From Bacteroidota bacterium (GTDB lineage: Bacteria; Bacteroidota; Bacteroidia; Bacteroidales; JACABE01), in the NCBI GenBank assembly GCA_026391675.1, contig JAPLDQ010000044.1, positions 1 through 49,194 of the forward strand: a DNA stretch of 49,194 nt, read 5' to 3'. Positions within the stretch are counted from its first letter, which is position 1; each line of letters opens with the position of its first letter. Positions 17,990-26,415 of the stretch are shown here, piece by piece. Below the pieces are notes generated by a model. The model worked only from the letters and a program-made list of their open reading frames with translations. It did no database searches and was not told the DNA's origin. Made by a program: the position numbers and the translations under genes.

Positions 17990-18973
17990 TTAATTCAGTT
18001 TAATTCCTATGGTTAATTTTCTACGTCCACCACTCATCCCAAAATCCACCTCAGTACTTTCAATAAAATACCGGCCACCACGAACAGGAAATAATGGGTC
18101 TGTTAATTCAGCTGCCATCCCGGGTTCGGAATATGGTTTAAGAAAACAATTAATAGTTCCTCTGTATCCGTCATATTTATACCTGTCAATTTCAGTCCTG
18201 GCCAATTTCTCAAGCTGTGATTTATCATGCACATCATAAAAATAAAGCGTTCTGATTTCCCCTGAACTGTCACCAATGGTTGCTTCAATTTTACTACCAT
18301 CTCTGTCCATACTAATTGCTTTAATTTTAAGCTTTACATCTTCTTTATTTTGCCACTTCAGGTCATCAGCTTTTATCACATTACGGCCATTAACAAGCTT
18401 TACAGTTTTGCCAACATTTTTGGTATAAGCTAATCCGGCATATAATGTATTATCCTGGTTAAAATAAATTGTCAGACCGTATTTATCTTTAAGCTCCTGC
18501 AGAACCCATAAAGCTGTTTTATTATGGGCAACAAAATTTATAACTGATATTTCCGGGATATCCTTGCTTAAAGTGAATTTACATAGCTCAGCTAAATACT
18601 TCAATATTTCATTAATACTGGCTTTTCCCCACGATTTTGTGACATTAATAGATTTTAATGGATAAATCCAGTCTTCACACTCAAGCTCCAGTGGTGCTTT
18701 TAAATTAACACGGTTAACGAATCCAACAAACTCCTGAACCAATTCACCGTTATAACCTAATTTAATAACAATACTTTGACCTGCCTTAATTTTTTCTGAT
18801 AAAGTAACCTGCTGCAGTTTATCATTTGAAATTCTTTCGTAAGCAGTTAATGGCAATTTAACAATAGCAGTATCACCTAATGTAAAAACCGAATGCTTAA
18901 TCTTTACGTTATTCACGCTTCGCATCCTTATTTTATCATTGATGATTATTTCGCTATTTAACCAAAATGCCAT
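17990..18973 (-). CDS. gpD/gp44-like tail hub protein
   Basis: This 327-residue protein is placed between the DUF6046-like gene and the spike gene, the position of Mu gp44 or P2 gpD. It has a long first beta domain (NVKIKHSVFTLGDTAIVKLP, GYNGELVQEFVGFVNRVN), a middle region with ILKYLAELCKFTL and WVLQELKDKYGLTIYF, and a final barrel with KLARTEIDRYKYDGYRGTI. These are the usual features of the trimeric hub that holds the spike. Start and stop codons overlap those of its neighbours by one base or leave one base. Confidence 0.75.
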   Translation of the reverse strand: MAFWLNSEIIINDKIRMRSVNNVKIKHSVFTLGDTAIVKLPLTAYERISNDKLQQVTLSEKIKAGQSIVIKLGYNGELVQEFVGFVNRVNLKAPLELECEDWIYPLKSINVTKSWGKASINEILKYLAELCKFTLSKDIPEISVINFVAHNKTALWVLQELKDKYGLTIYFNQDNTLYAGLAYTKNVGKTVKLVNGRNVIKADDLKWQNKEDVKLKIKAISMDRDGSKIEATIGDSSGEIRTLYFYDVHDKSQLEKLARTEIDRYKYDGYRGTINCFLKPYSEPGMAAELTDPLFPVRGGRYFIESTEVDFGMSGGRRKLTIGIKLN

Positions 18974-19566
18974 TATATTACCTCCAGTTCTAAATAAAAA
19001 TCACTTTTCAATGTAAGTTCAAAAGTTTGTGCATTTTCTATCCCTTGCATATTAGCTAATTCAGGCATACCAACTATAATGCAGTTTTCTTTAGGCTGAA
19101 TAAATGCATCTGATACTGCACAATCAAGTGTTAAAATTTCTTTCTTATTATATAAATTTTTAACTGTATAAAGCCATTCTTCAGGATAAGTCCCATCATA
19201 ATTAATTGCTGTAAAAATTAACTTGATATTATAATCCTGATTATTTATTATTTCCTTAACAGTTCCTTCTACTGATGTCATTGGAGTTTCTACTAAAGTC
19301 TTTTGAGTAGAAATATTTATATATGCATTTGGGAATTCAATCCCATTAAGATAAACCGGCATAAAATACCATACGCCGAGTGCATTTTGTTTATATAAGG
19401 GTTTACCACGTTTACTTTGCTTTTCATATTTGTTAACGTAAGTAATATTTTCAGGAAACTCGTTGGCCACCATTCCATGTGATTCATCTTTCAGAACCTG
19501 TGGAAAAGGCAAACCGATAGTTCCCCTGGCCATCCCTAATATTTTACTTAATTCAAATACTACCAT
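18973..19566 (-). CDS. tail protein between tape measure and hub (DUF6046-like)
   Basis: This 197-residue protein sits between the tape measure and the hub gene, overlapping both by one base. Sequences such as PVYLNGIEFPNAYINISTQ, TSVEGTVKEIINNQDYNIK and FIQPKENCIIVGMPEL look like a family found at this spot in Mu-like phages of this phylum, which I recall as DUF6046. In Mu the corresponding position holds a DNA-circulation-like tail protein. A tail-tip or hub-adaptor role is inferred from order only. Confidence 0.6.
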   Translation of the reverse strand: MVVFELSKILGMARGTIGLPFPQVLKDESHGMVANEFPENITYVNKYEKQSKRGKPLYKQNALGVWYFMPVYLNGIEFPNAYINISTQKTLVETPMTSVEGTVKEIINNQDYNIKLIFTAINYDGTYPEEWLYTVKNLYNKKEILTLDCAVSDAFIQPKENCIIVGMPELANMQGIENAQTFELTLKSDFYLELEVI

Positions 19567-21479
19567 TATCTTCCTGCTATTGCGTTACCGCTGTTTAAAA
19601 CTCTTAATAATGTTTCCACAACTATTTTTTCCATATCCTGAGTACCTTCTTTAAGGTTCTGAGAATGAATATTCACTGAATCCATTAATTTTCCTAGATG
19701 GATGGTTATATTAGTCGGCTTTGAACCGCCTGAAGTGATATTATCAGAAACATCCATCGAACTGGATCCACCGGTTCCAACTTTAGATGCACTTTTATCC
19801 GGAGTGGAAATACCTATTTTCTCTTTAAGCTTATCAGTAACATCACTTAATTTTCTTGAGTTATTCCATGATAATTCCCACTTTAAAGAATCTTTAGCTT
19901 TTTGCTCATATTCAAATACCTTTTTAGCTCCATCAACCACTGCCTGCTGACGTGCTTTCATATCAGCATTAATCTTTGCTATAGCATTTTTATTCTCTGA
20001 TGAATCTCCTAATCCAATGGCTTCTTTAAATTTGTACCATCCTAATTTTATTAGGTCAAGACCCCACATTATACCATTAACCATTACATTCCAAGCAAAT
20101 TTTATTTTTTCAACATAAGCCAGGAAAGTATATTTCATAAAATTTACAATTGATTCCCACTGTTTCCCCCAACCATCTGTTTTATAAACTACATAGGCAA
20201 TAATAGCTATCAAAGCAATTATACCGGCAATTATCCATGTAATAGGATTTGCATACATTGTTGCATTTAAAAACATTTGTGCTGCAGCCCAAATTTTTGT
20301 TGCAGTATTTACTGCCCAAATCCATGCATTCATTAATATCATTGCTGCAGTTAAGCTACCTACTAAAACTGTAATTATTAAAATAATTGGATTTCCTTCT
20401 TTAATTTTAGTCCATAACCAAGTTAATCCTGTATTAACTTTAACGATAGTATTCATTAACCATTCAAGGAAATTATTCATTAAATTTAATGCCGGAATAA
20501 CAAGAGGACTTATGATATCATAAATTTTAAGCAAGCTTTGTTTTAAATTATCAATGAATGTACTCCACTTACCCATTGGACTATTTCCCATTTTCTCAGT
20601 CATTTGATAAAATCTTCCACCTGGACCTGTTGCACTTTCAAAAGCTGATTGAACCATTTTAACAGATATATGTCCTTTCTCCATTTCTTTTCTAAGAAAG
20701 CCCATTGATTTACCTGTTTTTTCAGAAATTATCTGAAGTGGATTAAACCCGGCATTTATCATTTGCAATAAATCCTGACCATTCAATTTACCTGCAGAAG
20801 ATGATTGAGAAAAAGCAAGAGTTAATGAATTCATTTTATTAGCATCACCCATTGCGATATCACCTAACATTTTTAAATTAGGCATTATTTTATCCTGGGC
20901 AATTCCAAAACCTAACATCATTTTTGCATTATCAGCTAACGGAAGTGTTTCATAAGGAGTTATTGCAGCAAACTGCCTGATATCTCCGAACATTTTATCA
21001 CCTTTAGCTTTACTACCCAGTAAAGTTTCAAAAGCAACACTTTGCATATCTGATCTAAAACCTTCACGAAAAGCACCTGCAGCAATAGTACCTGCAATAA
21101 CTAACGGATTTGTCAACAATCCGGCTCCAGGGATCATACTTAATGCATCACTAATATTTCTTTTGAAAAATCCACCTGTTTTAACATTTTGAAGGTTAGT
21201 AATTTTTTTTGTCAGCTTTTCAATTTCAGAATTGTAAATTCTTAAATCTCTCAAATTACTTTCAGGAATCAAATCACGTTCATTTTTTAAAAGATTCAAT
21301 CTTTGCTGAAGTGTATATACACTTTTCCCCATTTCGTTAAATAACTTTGAGTTAGCTAAGGATTGAGATTGTAAATGTGCAAATTTATTTAAAGCAGAAT
21401 CGGAACTTATTCCTATCTGCTTTAGTTTTGCGCTCATCTTATCCTGTAGCGATAAAGTATATTCTAAAACGTGAGACAT
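19566..21479 (-). CDS. tail tape-measure protein
   Basis: This 637-residue protein sets tail length and is threaded through the tube. The N-terminal third is helical. The segment about 130-260 (FETLLGSKAKGDKMFGDIRQF, AKMMLGFGIAQDKIMPNLKMLGDIA, QDLLQMINAGFNPLQIISEKTG) is the conserved tape-measure domain. Several hydrophobic helices occur at about 330-440 (IILIITVLVGSLTAAMIL, ITWIIAGIIALIAIIAYVVY), and a helical C-terminal part follows. Its ATG overlaps the stop codon of the frameshifted chaperone reading frame, which is the usual gene order. Confidence 0.9.
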   Translation of the reverse strand: MSHVLEYTLSLQDKMSAKLKQIGISSDSALNKFAHLQSQSLANSKLFNEMGKSVYTLQQRLNLLKNERDLIPESNLRDLRIYNSEIEKLTKKITNLQNVKTGGFFKRNISDALSMIPGAGLLTNPLVIAGTIAAGAFREGFRSDMQSVAFETLLGSKAKGDKMFGDIRQFAAITPYETLPLADNAKMMLGFGIAQDKIMPNLKMLGDIAMGDANKMNSLTLAFSQSSSAGKLNGQDLLQMINAGFNPLQIISEKTGKSMGFLRKEMEKGHISVKMVQSAFESATGPGGRFYQMTEKMGNSPMGKWSTFIDNLKQSLLKIYDIISPLVIPALNLMNNFLEWLMNTIVKVNTGLTWLWTKIKEGNPIILIITVLVGSLTAAMILMNAWIWAVNTATKIWAAAQMFLNATMYANPITWIIAGIIALIAIIAYVVYKTDGWGKQWESIVNFMKYTFLAYVEKIKFAWNVMVNGIMWGLDLIKLGWYKFKEAIGLGDSSENKNAIAKINADMKARQQAVVDGAKKVFEYEQKAKDSLKWELSWNNSRKLSDVTDKLKEKIGISTPDKSASKVGTGGSSSMDVSDNITSGGSKPTNITIHLGKLMDSVNIHSQNLKEGTQDMEKIVVETLLRVLNSGNAIAGR

Positions 21480-21649
21480 TACTGATTTTCTTTTTTTCTG
21501 ATGTATTCAAGTTCTTTTATTCGCATTGCCCATTCTTGGTCTGAAAGGCTATCAGGGTCATGAATATGCATATAATACATTAATTGGGCATTGAATATGC
21601 GATAGTGATCATGTTCTTTTACCTCTGAAGCCTTTAGAACTTTACGATC
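21479..21649 (-). CDS. C-terminal extension of tail assembly chaperone made by -1 frameshift
   Basis: This open frame of about 55 codons lies between the small tail protein and the tape measure and has no start codon at its beginning. It overlaps the end of the upstream frame in the -1 phase within a window of about 13 bases (21637-21649). It encodes a hydrophilic, helical segment with IHDPDSLSDQEWAMRIKELE. In many phages the tail assembly chaperone is made as short and frameshifted long forms at exactly this position. The window contains GTA-AAG, where an A-AAG slip is possible; no strong heptamer is present. Initiation at the internal ATG is the alternative. Confidence 0.65.
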   Translation of the reverse strand, partial: DRKVLKASEVKEHDHYRIFNAQLMYYMHIHDPDSLSDQEWAMRIKELEYIRKKENQ

Positions 21650-21957
21650 TCAGCATCTCTGATTTCGATTAGTTCTGCTAATTTAGCTCCGGCACTAAGG
21701 AATAATGTATCATCCGTTTTGATTTCTTCTGATCCACCAAGCCAACAATTATCAAGAATAACTTCATTAAATTTTAAGGGGTCTTTTGCTCCAACTGATG
21801 ATGCAAAACTTAATGTTTTCCTGTCAACAGGTTTTAAATAACAAATATGTCCTGAAACAATAATTCCATTAACTTGACCATATTTCTTTTTCCAAATCTC
21901 AATTTGTTCTTTTGTTACTTGACCTGTTAATTCTTTTGCTTCTTTAGTATTTTTCAT
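21634..21957 (-). CDS. tail assembly chaperone, short form
   Basis: This is a 107-residue protein between tail tube and tape measure. It is mostly helical and small, with QVTKEQIEIWKKKYGQVNGI and DDTLFLSAGAKLAELIEI. In Mu and most tailed phages the two genes here encode chaperones that coat the tape measure before the tube forms. It is preceded by a strong terminator-like hairpin at 21989-22023, which would lower its expression compared with the abundant tube and sheath. Confidence 0.75.
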   Translation of the reverse strand: MKNTKEAKELTGQVTKEQIEIWKKKYGQVNGIIVSGHICYLKPVDRKTLSFASSVGAKDPLKFNEVILDNCWLGGSEEIKTDDTLFLSAGAKLAELIEIRDAEIVKF

Positions 21958-21988
21958 AATTTTGAAATTTATTGATTTTTTAAAAAAA

Positions 21989-22023
21989 ATATCCGCTTAA
22001 CATCTTATCCGTTAAGCGGATAT
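21989..22023 (-). terminator. hairpin between tube and chaperone genes
   Basis: A perfect 13-bp stem, ATATCCGCTTAAC with GTTAAGCGGATAT, encloses a 9-base loop. On the minus strand it is followed by a run of T residues. It looks like a complete intrinsic terminator inside the structural operon, probably allowing part of the polymerases to continue into the tape measure. Confidence 0.8.
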
Positions 22024-22053
22024 TATATTATTATAATATCTGAATATTAAATT

Positions 22054-22488
22054 TTAACTTGTTGTATTATATTTTATTTTTACACAGCTAAAAGGAACAG
22101 ACACTTCCATATCAGTATCACCCTGTTTTAAGGCTTTTTCAACATCTTTTAAAACAACACCTATACAAACATCAGTACGAATCATTCCATTCTTTACATA
22201 AGCTACAGATATATTGAAAGGAGGTAAATCCAAAGGATCAGAAGAACCGGTTATAACTTTCACTTTATCAATCATAGCTTCTAATTCGCTTTGACCTATT
22301 TTAATGTCACCTTCATATTTTTTATTCCCTTTAGCTATTGCCTGTGGTTCACTGCCTTTCCCATATATCTCTTTTGTCTCTTGTGAGCCTTTATATTTTA
22401 TTTCTAAAATACGGGATATTGAACGACCCAATAAAATCACTTCAATATCTTTCCAACTGTATTCTGAACTATTAAAATCCCAATTCAT
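22054..22488 (-). CDS. tail tube protein
   Basis: This is a 144-residue protein directly after the sheath gene. The beta-rich pattern (MNWDFNSSEYSWKDIEVILLG, KYEGDIKIGQSELEAMI, TDMEVSVPFSCVKIKY) and size fit the tube subunit of contractile tails. It shares the usual position after the sheath and before the chaperone pair. A start 2 bases after the sheath stop suggests coupled translation. Confidence 0.8.
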   Translation of the reverse strand: MNWDFNSSEYSWKDIEVILLGRSISRILEIKYKGSQETKEIYGKGSEPQAIAKGNKKYEGDIKIGQSELEAMIDKVKVITGSSDPLDLPPFNISVAYVKNGMIRTDVCIGVVLKDVEKALKQGDTDMEVSVPFSCVKIKYNTTS

Positions 22489-22490
22489 AT

Positions 22491-23681
22491 TTATGCTGTT
22501 TTAAATGGATTAACTAAACCTAATGTAATATCAATTTTCTTAGAATATCCTTTAGGAACTATGTTGATTGACACAGCAACTTTGTCTGCGCTTAAAAAGT
22601 TCTGTTTAGGATTTATGTAGCATTCAGGACTACCTGAAATTTCTCCGGTCATGTTTTGCTGAAGTGCATTTTCAACATTGGATTTCCAACTTGCAATTAT
22701 GCCGGCAGAAATATAACCATTGTCCTGATCAACTTCAATATCGTCATTTAACTCTTCAATAAGAGTTGTATATGCAATGCATAAAGCTTTATCTATAACA
22801 CGGCCACGGGCAAAGGAACAATAATCATTAGCATTGGCAGTACAGGTAGGATCATCAGTAAAAAAGAATCCTGCTTTACCATAATAGTTCCTGATAAATA
22901 AATATCCTTTATCATGTATGGCATTCCAACTGGCTTCAACTGCATTCACAGCAACACCATCAGGAAAACAAGCAGCACTAATTCCTATGTTACCATCTTT
23001 AACTCTGGCCGGATTTCTTTGAACCGGTATAGCTGCATATCGGCCTAATAATAAACCGCACAAAACTACACCTGCAGCTGAAGAACCTAATGCAACCTGA
23101 ACACCTTTATTGACCATTGTTTTTAAATCCAATGCGCCAATTGTAGTAGTTCTGAAACCCTGACCGCAAATTATCGCCCTGAATGGTTTATATGCAGCTG
23201 CATAAACTAATCTTAAGGCTTCAAGTTTAGTAATAGCAGCAAAACAATCATCATCTACACCACCTAATCCGGTTGCATATAATGAGACATAACCAACTGG
23301 AGCTTTACGATTAATACTTAAAATCCTGATACGACCTGCAGCAGCATCCAGTAATTTTTTTGCTGATATGCCTACGGTATCTTTGTCACATAATGCAGTT
23401 AGTAATGTAGCATCACTAACAACCATAAGCCATAATTCAGCACCTTCTCCAGCCATATCATAAAATGCTTTAACATCACTATAAGCAATAGCATTATTAG
23501 CAGCTATAAATCCTAGATCAAGAAAAGCTTGAAATGAAAATAATCGTACAGCTTCTCCTAATGTGAGATAACCGGTCGTTACGACTCCGGAAACCACCAT
23601 GCCGGCAACAGCATCAGCTGTTTCATTTACACGACCTAAGCCGTTTTTAATTGTAATATCTATTCCTGGTAATCCACTCAT
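22491..23681 (-). CDS. contractile tail sheath protein
   Basis: This is a 396-residue sheath subunit. It starts MSGLPGIDITIKNGLG, then has the region GVVTTGYLTLGEAVRLFSF and a long middle domain. The C-terminal domain contains YCSFARGRVIDKALCIAYTTLIEELND and IASWKSNVENALQQNM, a typical pattern for the sheath C-terminal handshake region. The length and gene order (sheath, tube, chaperone, tape measure) show that the virion is a myovirus-type particle, as Mu is. Confidence 0.88.
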   Translation of the reverse strand: MSGLPGIDITIKNGLGRVNETADAVAGMVVSGVVTTGYLTLGEAVRLFSFQAFLDLGFIAANNAIAYSDVKAFYDMAGEGAELWLMVVSDATLLTALCDKDTVGISAKKLLDAAAGRIRILSINRKAPVGYVSLYATGLGGVDDDCFAAITKLEALRLVYAAAYKPFRAIICGQGFRTTTIGALDLKTMVNKGVQVALGSSAAGVVLCGLLLGRYAAIPVQRNPARVKDGNIGISAACFPDGVAVNAVEASWNAIHDKGYLFIRNYYGKAGFFFTDDPTCTANANDYCSFARGRVIDKALCIAYTTLIEELNDDIEVDQDNGYISAGIIASWKSNVENALQQNMTGEISGSPECYINPKQNFLSADKVAVSINIVPKGYSKKIDITLGLVNPFKTA

Positions 23682-23685
23682 TTTT

Positions 23686-24219
23686 TTAGCGATTAATGGT
23701 TATTACTTCTTTTTCAATACCAATACTCTTTTGATGCTTTCTTGCATCTTCTTTTGAATAAAATGGAGTTTCATCTGCAGTTAAATAGAATACATTAACA
23801 TGAGGATTGGTTTCAAAATACAGCTGCATTTTCTTTCTCAATTTTTTTTCTTCGAGTTTTGATAAAGTTTCATCCATAAGTTCAATATAATTAGTTTTTG
23901 TAGTTTTTCCTTCCTGATCAGATTCGGTAACTTTATCAGTAACTTCTGCTTTTTCATCCTGAACAGTTTCAGTAACTTCTTCAGTAACTTCAGGGATAAT
24001 TTCTTTAACTTCTTCCGGAGCAGTTGCAGTTGTTTCTTCAGTAACTTCTGCTTTTTCATCCTGAACAGTTTCAGTTACTTTTTCAGTAACTTCCGGGATA
24101 ATTTCCTTTATTTCTTCAGGAGCAGCTTCAGTTACTTTTTCAGTAATTTCTTTCTTGACCGGTTTTTTTTCACCTTTCAGACTTTTATCTGCAGTAGCTG
24201 ATTTTTTATCTTTTGTCAT
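23686..24219 (-). CDS. acidic/lysine-rich repeat protein upstream of sheath
   Basis: This is a 177-residue highly charged protein. After a lysine-rich start, residues about 28-110 hold two near-identical units of about 38 residues with EEIKEIIPEVTEKVTETV and DEKAEVT, giving a Glu/Thr/Val-rich disordered tract. A small C-terminal domain (KMQLYFETNPHVNVFYLTAD) follows, with a fold unlike the repeats. The repeat may expand or shrink by recombination. Similar short proteins with a folded end occur before the sheath gene in related phages. Function is unknown; a structural or assembly role fits its place. Confidence 0.65.
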   Translation of the reverse strand: MTKDKKSATADKSLKGEKKPVKKEITEKVTEAAPEEIKEIIPEVTEKVTETVQDEKAEVTEETTATAPEEVKEIIPEVTEEVTETVQDEKAEVTDKVTESDQEGKTTKTNYIELMDETLSKLEEKKLRKKMQLYFETNPHVNVFYLTADETPFYSKEDARKHQKSIGIEKEVITINR

Positions 24220-24286
24220 TTTGTTTAAATGTTAATTAATTACTATTTAAATTTTTAAGTTTTAAGTTTTAATAAATGGATGTTCT

Positions 24287-24733
24287 TTATTTCCTGAAGA
24301 ACGATTTGTATTTATTTATTTTTATAGTACCTGCATTACGGCTTACCAACGTTCTGTAATAAATCCAACCTAATTTAGTAGTAAACTGAGGGCAATTAAT
24401 TAAAGTATCTGGTGTTTTTCCGAAATATGTTACTGACAGAATATCGGTATATGTAGTATCTGTAATAAAATACTTTCCCTGGAACTTTACACCTACATTG
24501 GCAGTATCTGATAACTTACTCAAGCTTATCTGCTGATTACTGAATAAAACTTCTACCTTATCCGGAGACATTACATGTGACCAGGTAGTTTTAGTTGATC
24601 CAACTGTATCTGAAGCAACACCGTTATAATAATATTCATAGCCATTTTTTAAGGGTGTTGGAATGGTTTGTGCTTTACAAATTGTAAAAGTGAACAAACT
24701 GATCACTAACATAAAAACGATTGATTTTTTCAT
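24287..24733 (-). CDS. secreted protein of the lysis region
   Basis: This is a 148-residue protein with a clear signal peptide (MKKSIVFMLVISLFTFTICKAQ). The mature part is beta-rich and shows no known motif (YEYYYNGVASDTVGS, KLSDTANVGVKFQGKYF). It is the last gene of the endolysin group and could be an outer envelope component of lysis or a virion protein. It is not recognised. Confidence 0.6.
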   Translation of the reverse strand: MKKSIVFMLVISLFTFTICKAQTIPTPLKNGYEYYYNGVASDTVGSTKTTWSHVMSPDKVEVLFSNQQISLSKLSDTANVGVKFQGKYFITDTTYTDILSVTYFGKTPDTLINCPQFTTKLGWIYYRTLVSRNAGTIKINKYKSFFRK

Positions 24734-24753
24734 TGATTTATTGATTTAAATGA

Positions 24754-25296
24754 TTATTCTGTGATTATTAATTTATCGGGAATTATAATCCCGTTACATT
24801 CTGATAATATTTTTAAGTAATATTTTTTAGCACCCCATCTTATAAATAAAAATTTGTGCGGTCTTTCCCAATACAGGAAACCGGTTAACTTATCATGCAG
24901 CTGCAAATTTTCAGTAATGGTATCGTTTATTGATTGTAGACTTAAATCGTAGCAAGGTTTTGAGATATGATAATTCTTGACAATCTTAATTGTATCTTTT
25001 ATATGAATGGTATCAATTACTGGAATTAAAAGTGTACTGTCTTTATAGTTGTATTTAGTTTGAAAAGCAACATTTACTGTTTTTTCTCTTATTCCTGAAG
25101 CATCTCTTAAACTGTCAATTTCTTTATGAAAAGCTTTGATTTCATTGGTATGCAATATTTCAGCATTATTGGCATCATTAACAACAGTATCATAGTTGTC
25201 TTTAAATCTTATTTTTTCATCATACTCTTTTTTCAACATATAAAGAGAACCGATGAATAATAAGGATAATACTGCTATAATTATATAATTTCTCAT
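24754..25296 (-). CDS. spanin-like membrane-anchored protein
   Basis: This is a 180-residue protein with one N-terminal membrane helix (IIIAVLSLLFIGSLYML) and a long charged helical segment (about 25-75, with DNYDTVVNDANNAEILHTNEIKA in two parts). A periplasmic region follows. This layout, and a start one base after the endolysin gene, fit an inner-membrane spanin or equivalent disruption factor. No Rz-type signature is visible, so the role comes mainly from gene context. Confidence 0.55.
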   Translation of the reverse strand: MRNYIIIAVLSLLFIGSLYMLKKEYDEKIRFKDNYDTVVNDANNAEILHTNEIKAFHKEIDSLRDASGIREKTVNVAFQTKYNYKDSTLLIPVIDTIHIKDTIKIVKNYHISKPCYDLSLQSINDTITENLQLHDKLTGFLYWERPHKFLFIRWGAKKYYLKILSECNGIIIPDKLIITE

Positions 25297-25297
25297 A

Positions 25298-25756
25298 TTA
25301 AAATAAAATTATTTTTGCTGTTGAATTAATGTCATCATAAATGTCCTGATGAACCCAGTTAACGTCTTTTTCCAATCTGATTCTGCAAGGAAGTTTGTCT
25401 TGTTTTACAAATATTCTTTGACGTGATTGTTCTGCAGTTAGTCCAGGAACATCAAAATCAATTCCCATTCCTTTATGAGCTGTAAGATATATTTGTCCGG
25501 CTAATGTTTTTTCTTTAACCAAACTACAAATATTGCACCTGTTACCACGCTGAGAATATTGGCCACCATTTTTATAGGTATTAATTATCATTCCTTCAGG
25601 GAAGATTTCGTACCTTAAAATATAAATAACCTGAAGCTCCATAAAATCGTAAAATTGCCAGCTTCTTTCTCCGAATGCAGCATAAGTATGAGGACATACA
25701 AGTTCTCTTATATCAAAATACTTTTTAAGCGCAATTATTACTTCTCTCCTGTTCAT
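25298..25756 (-). CDS. endolysin of the peptidase M15 type
   Basis: This is a 152-residue protein without a signal peptide. The pair AHKGMGIDFDV (metal-binding H and D) and NWVHQDIYD (the third metal ligand H in a WxHxD-type motif) matches the zinc D-Ala-D-Ala carboxypeptidase / endopeptidase family M15. It should cut peptidoglycan cross-links. Its start overlaps the stop of a small membrane protein by four bases (ATGA-type), as is typical of holin-endolysin pairs. Confidence 0.8.
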   Translation of the reverse strand: MNRREVIIALKKYFDIRELVCPHTYAAFGERSWQFYDFMELQVIYILRYEIFPEGMIINTYKNGGQYSQRGNRCNICSLVKEKTLAGQIYLTAHKGMGIDFDVPGLTAEQSRQRIFVKQDKLPCRIRLEKDVNWVHQDIYDDINSTAKIILF

Positions 25757-25968
25757 TTTTTTAAATCTCTTTTAAGTTTTATACAACCATTTATTATTGC
25801 AATTACACCAGCTCCAATTGCCACGCCCCATGCTGAATATTGTAGTACGATTTCTATCATTGGTCTTGAATAAGATGAAACAGATAAAACAGTACCGACA
25901 CTTGCAGAACTGATTGAAGTTACAGCCGGTCTTGTTATACTTGTTAAGTAGGTTAATACTTTATCCAT
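25753..25968 (-). CDS. holin-like small membrane protein
   Basis: This is a 71-residue protein with one or two membrane segments (about 16-32 and 38-62, the latter IEIVLQYSAWGVAIGAGVIA) and a basic tail, KLKRDLKK. It lies immediately upstream of the M15 endolysin with overlapping codons. Size, topology and context fit a holin. No family was recognised. Confidence 0.65.
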   Translation of the reverse strand: MDKVLTYLTSITRPAVTSISSASVGTVLSVSSYSRPMIEIVLQYSAWGVAIGAGVIAIINGCIKLKRDLKK

Positions 25969-25983
25969 ATTATGCGGTAGATG

Positions 25984-26415
25984 TTAATAATTATCAATAA
26001 CCGTTATTTTAAATTCAGATTCAAAACAAATGTATCCAACTCCATACTTTGGTTTTGCGCTTTTTACACGTTCAACATATTCAAAATTATCGCCTTCAAT
26101 TCCATTCACTGCTTTAAATATGTCATTATGTTGATTAAGCATTTCCAAAGATTCAGTTTCAGCTTCAGCACCATCAAATGTATTTTGTTCGTTATTCAGA
26201 TACAGAGCTACATTTATAATACCATTACCTTTTTGCGATTTTTTACTGAACTCTTGCCAATTTATGTCGCCTATTTCAATTAATGCTGCCGGCAACGGAA
26301 CAGGTAAGTCCTTTTCAGGTTTTAAGAACTGTCCCTTTTGCAGATCAATAAACAAAAGGGGCAGTTTTAATTTTAGTGCAGCTTTTACAGCCTGATATAC
26401 ATCAGTATTATACAT
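25984..26415 (-). CDS. head-tail connector / tail terminator-like protein
   Basis: This 143-residue protein is encoded right after the capsid gene, overlapping it by one base. It starts MYNTDVYQAVKAALKLKLPL, then has PVPLPAALIEIGDINW and a beta-rich end (YGVGYICFESEFKITVI). The size and the strand order helix-beta-beta resemble tail-terminator or minor tail proteins. It could close the tail tube at the neck. The assignment is by position and general pattern. Confidence 0.55.
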   Translation of the reverse strand: MYNTDVYQAVKAALKLKLPLLFIDLQKGQFLKPEKDLPVPLPAALIEIGDINWQEFSKKSQKGNGIINVALYLNNEQNTFDGAEAETESLEMLNQHNDIFKAVNGIEGDNFEYVERVKSAKPKYGVGYICFESEFKITVIDNY

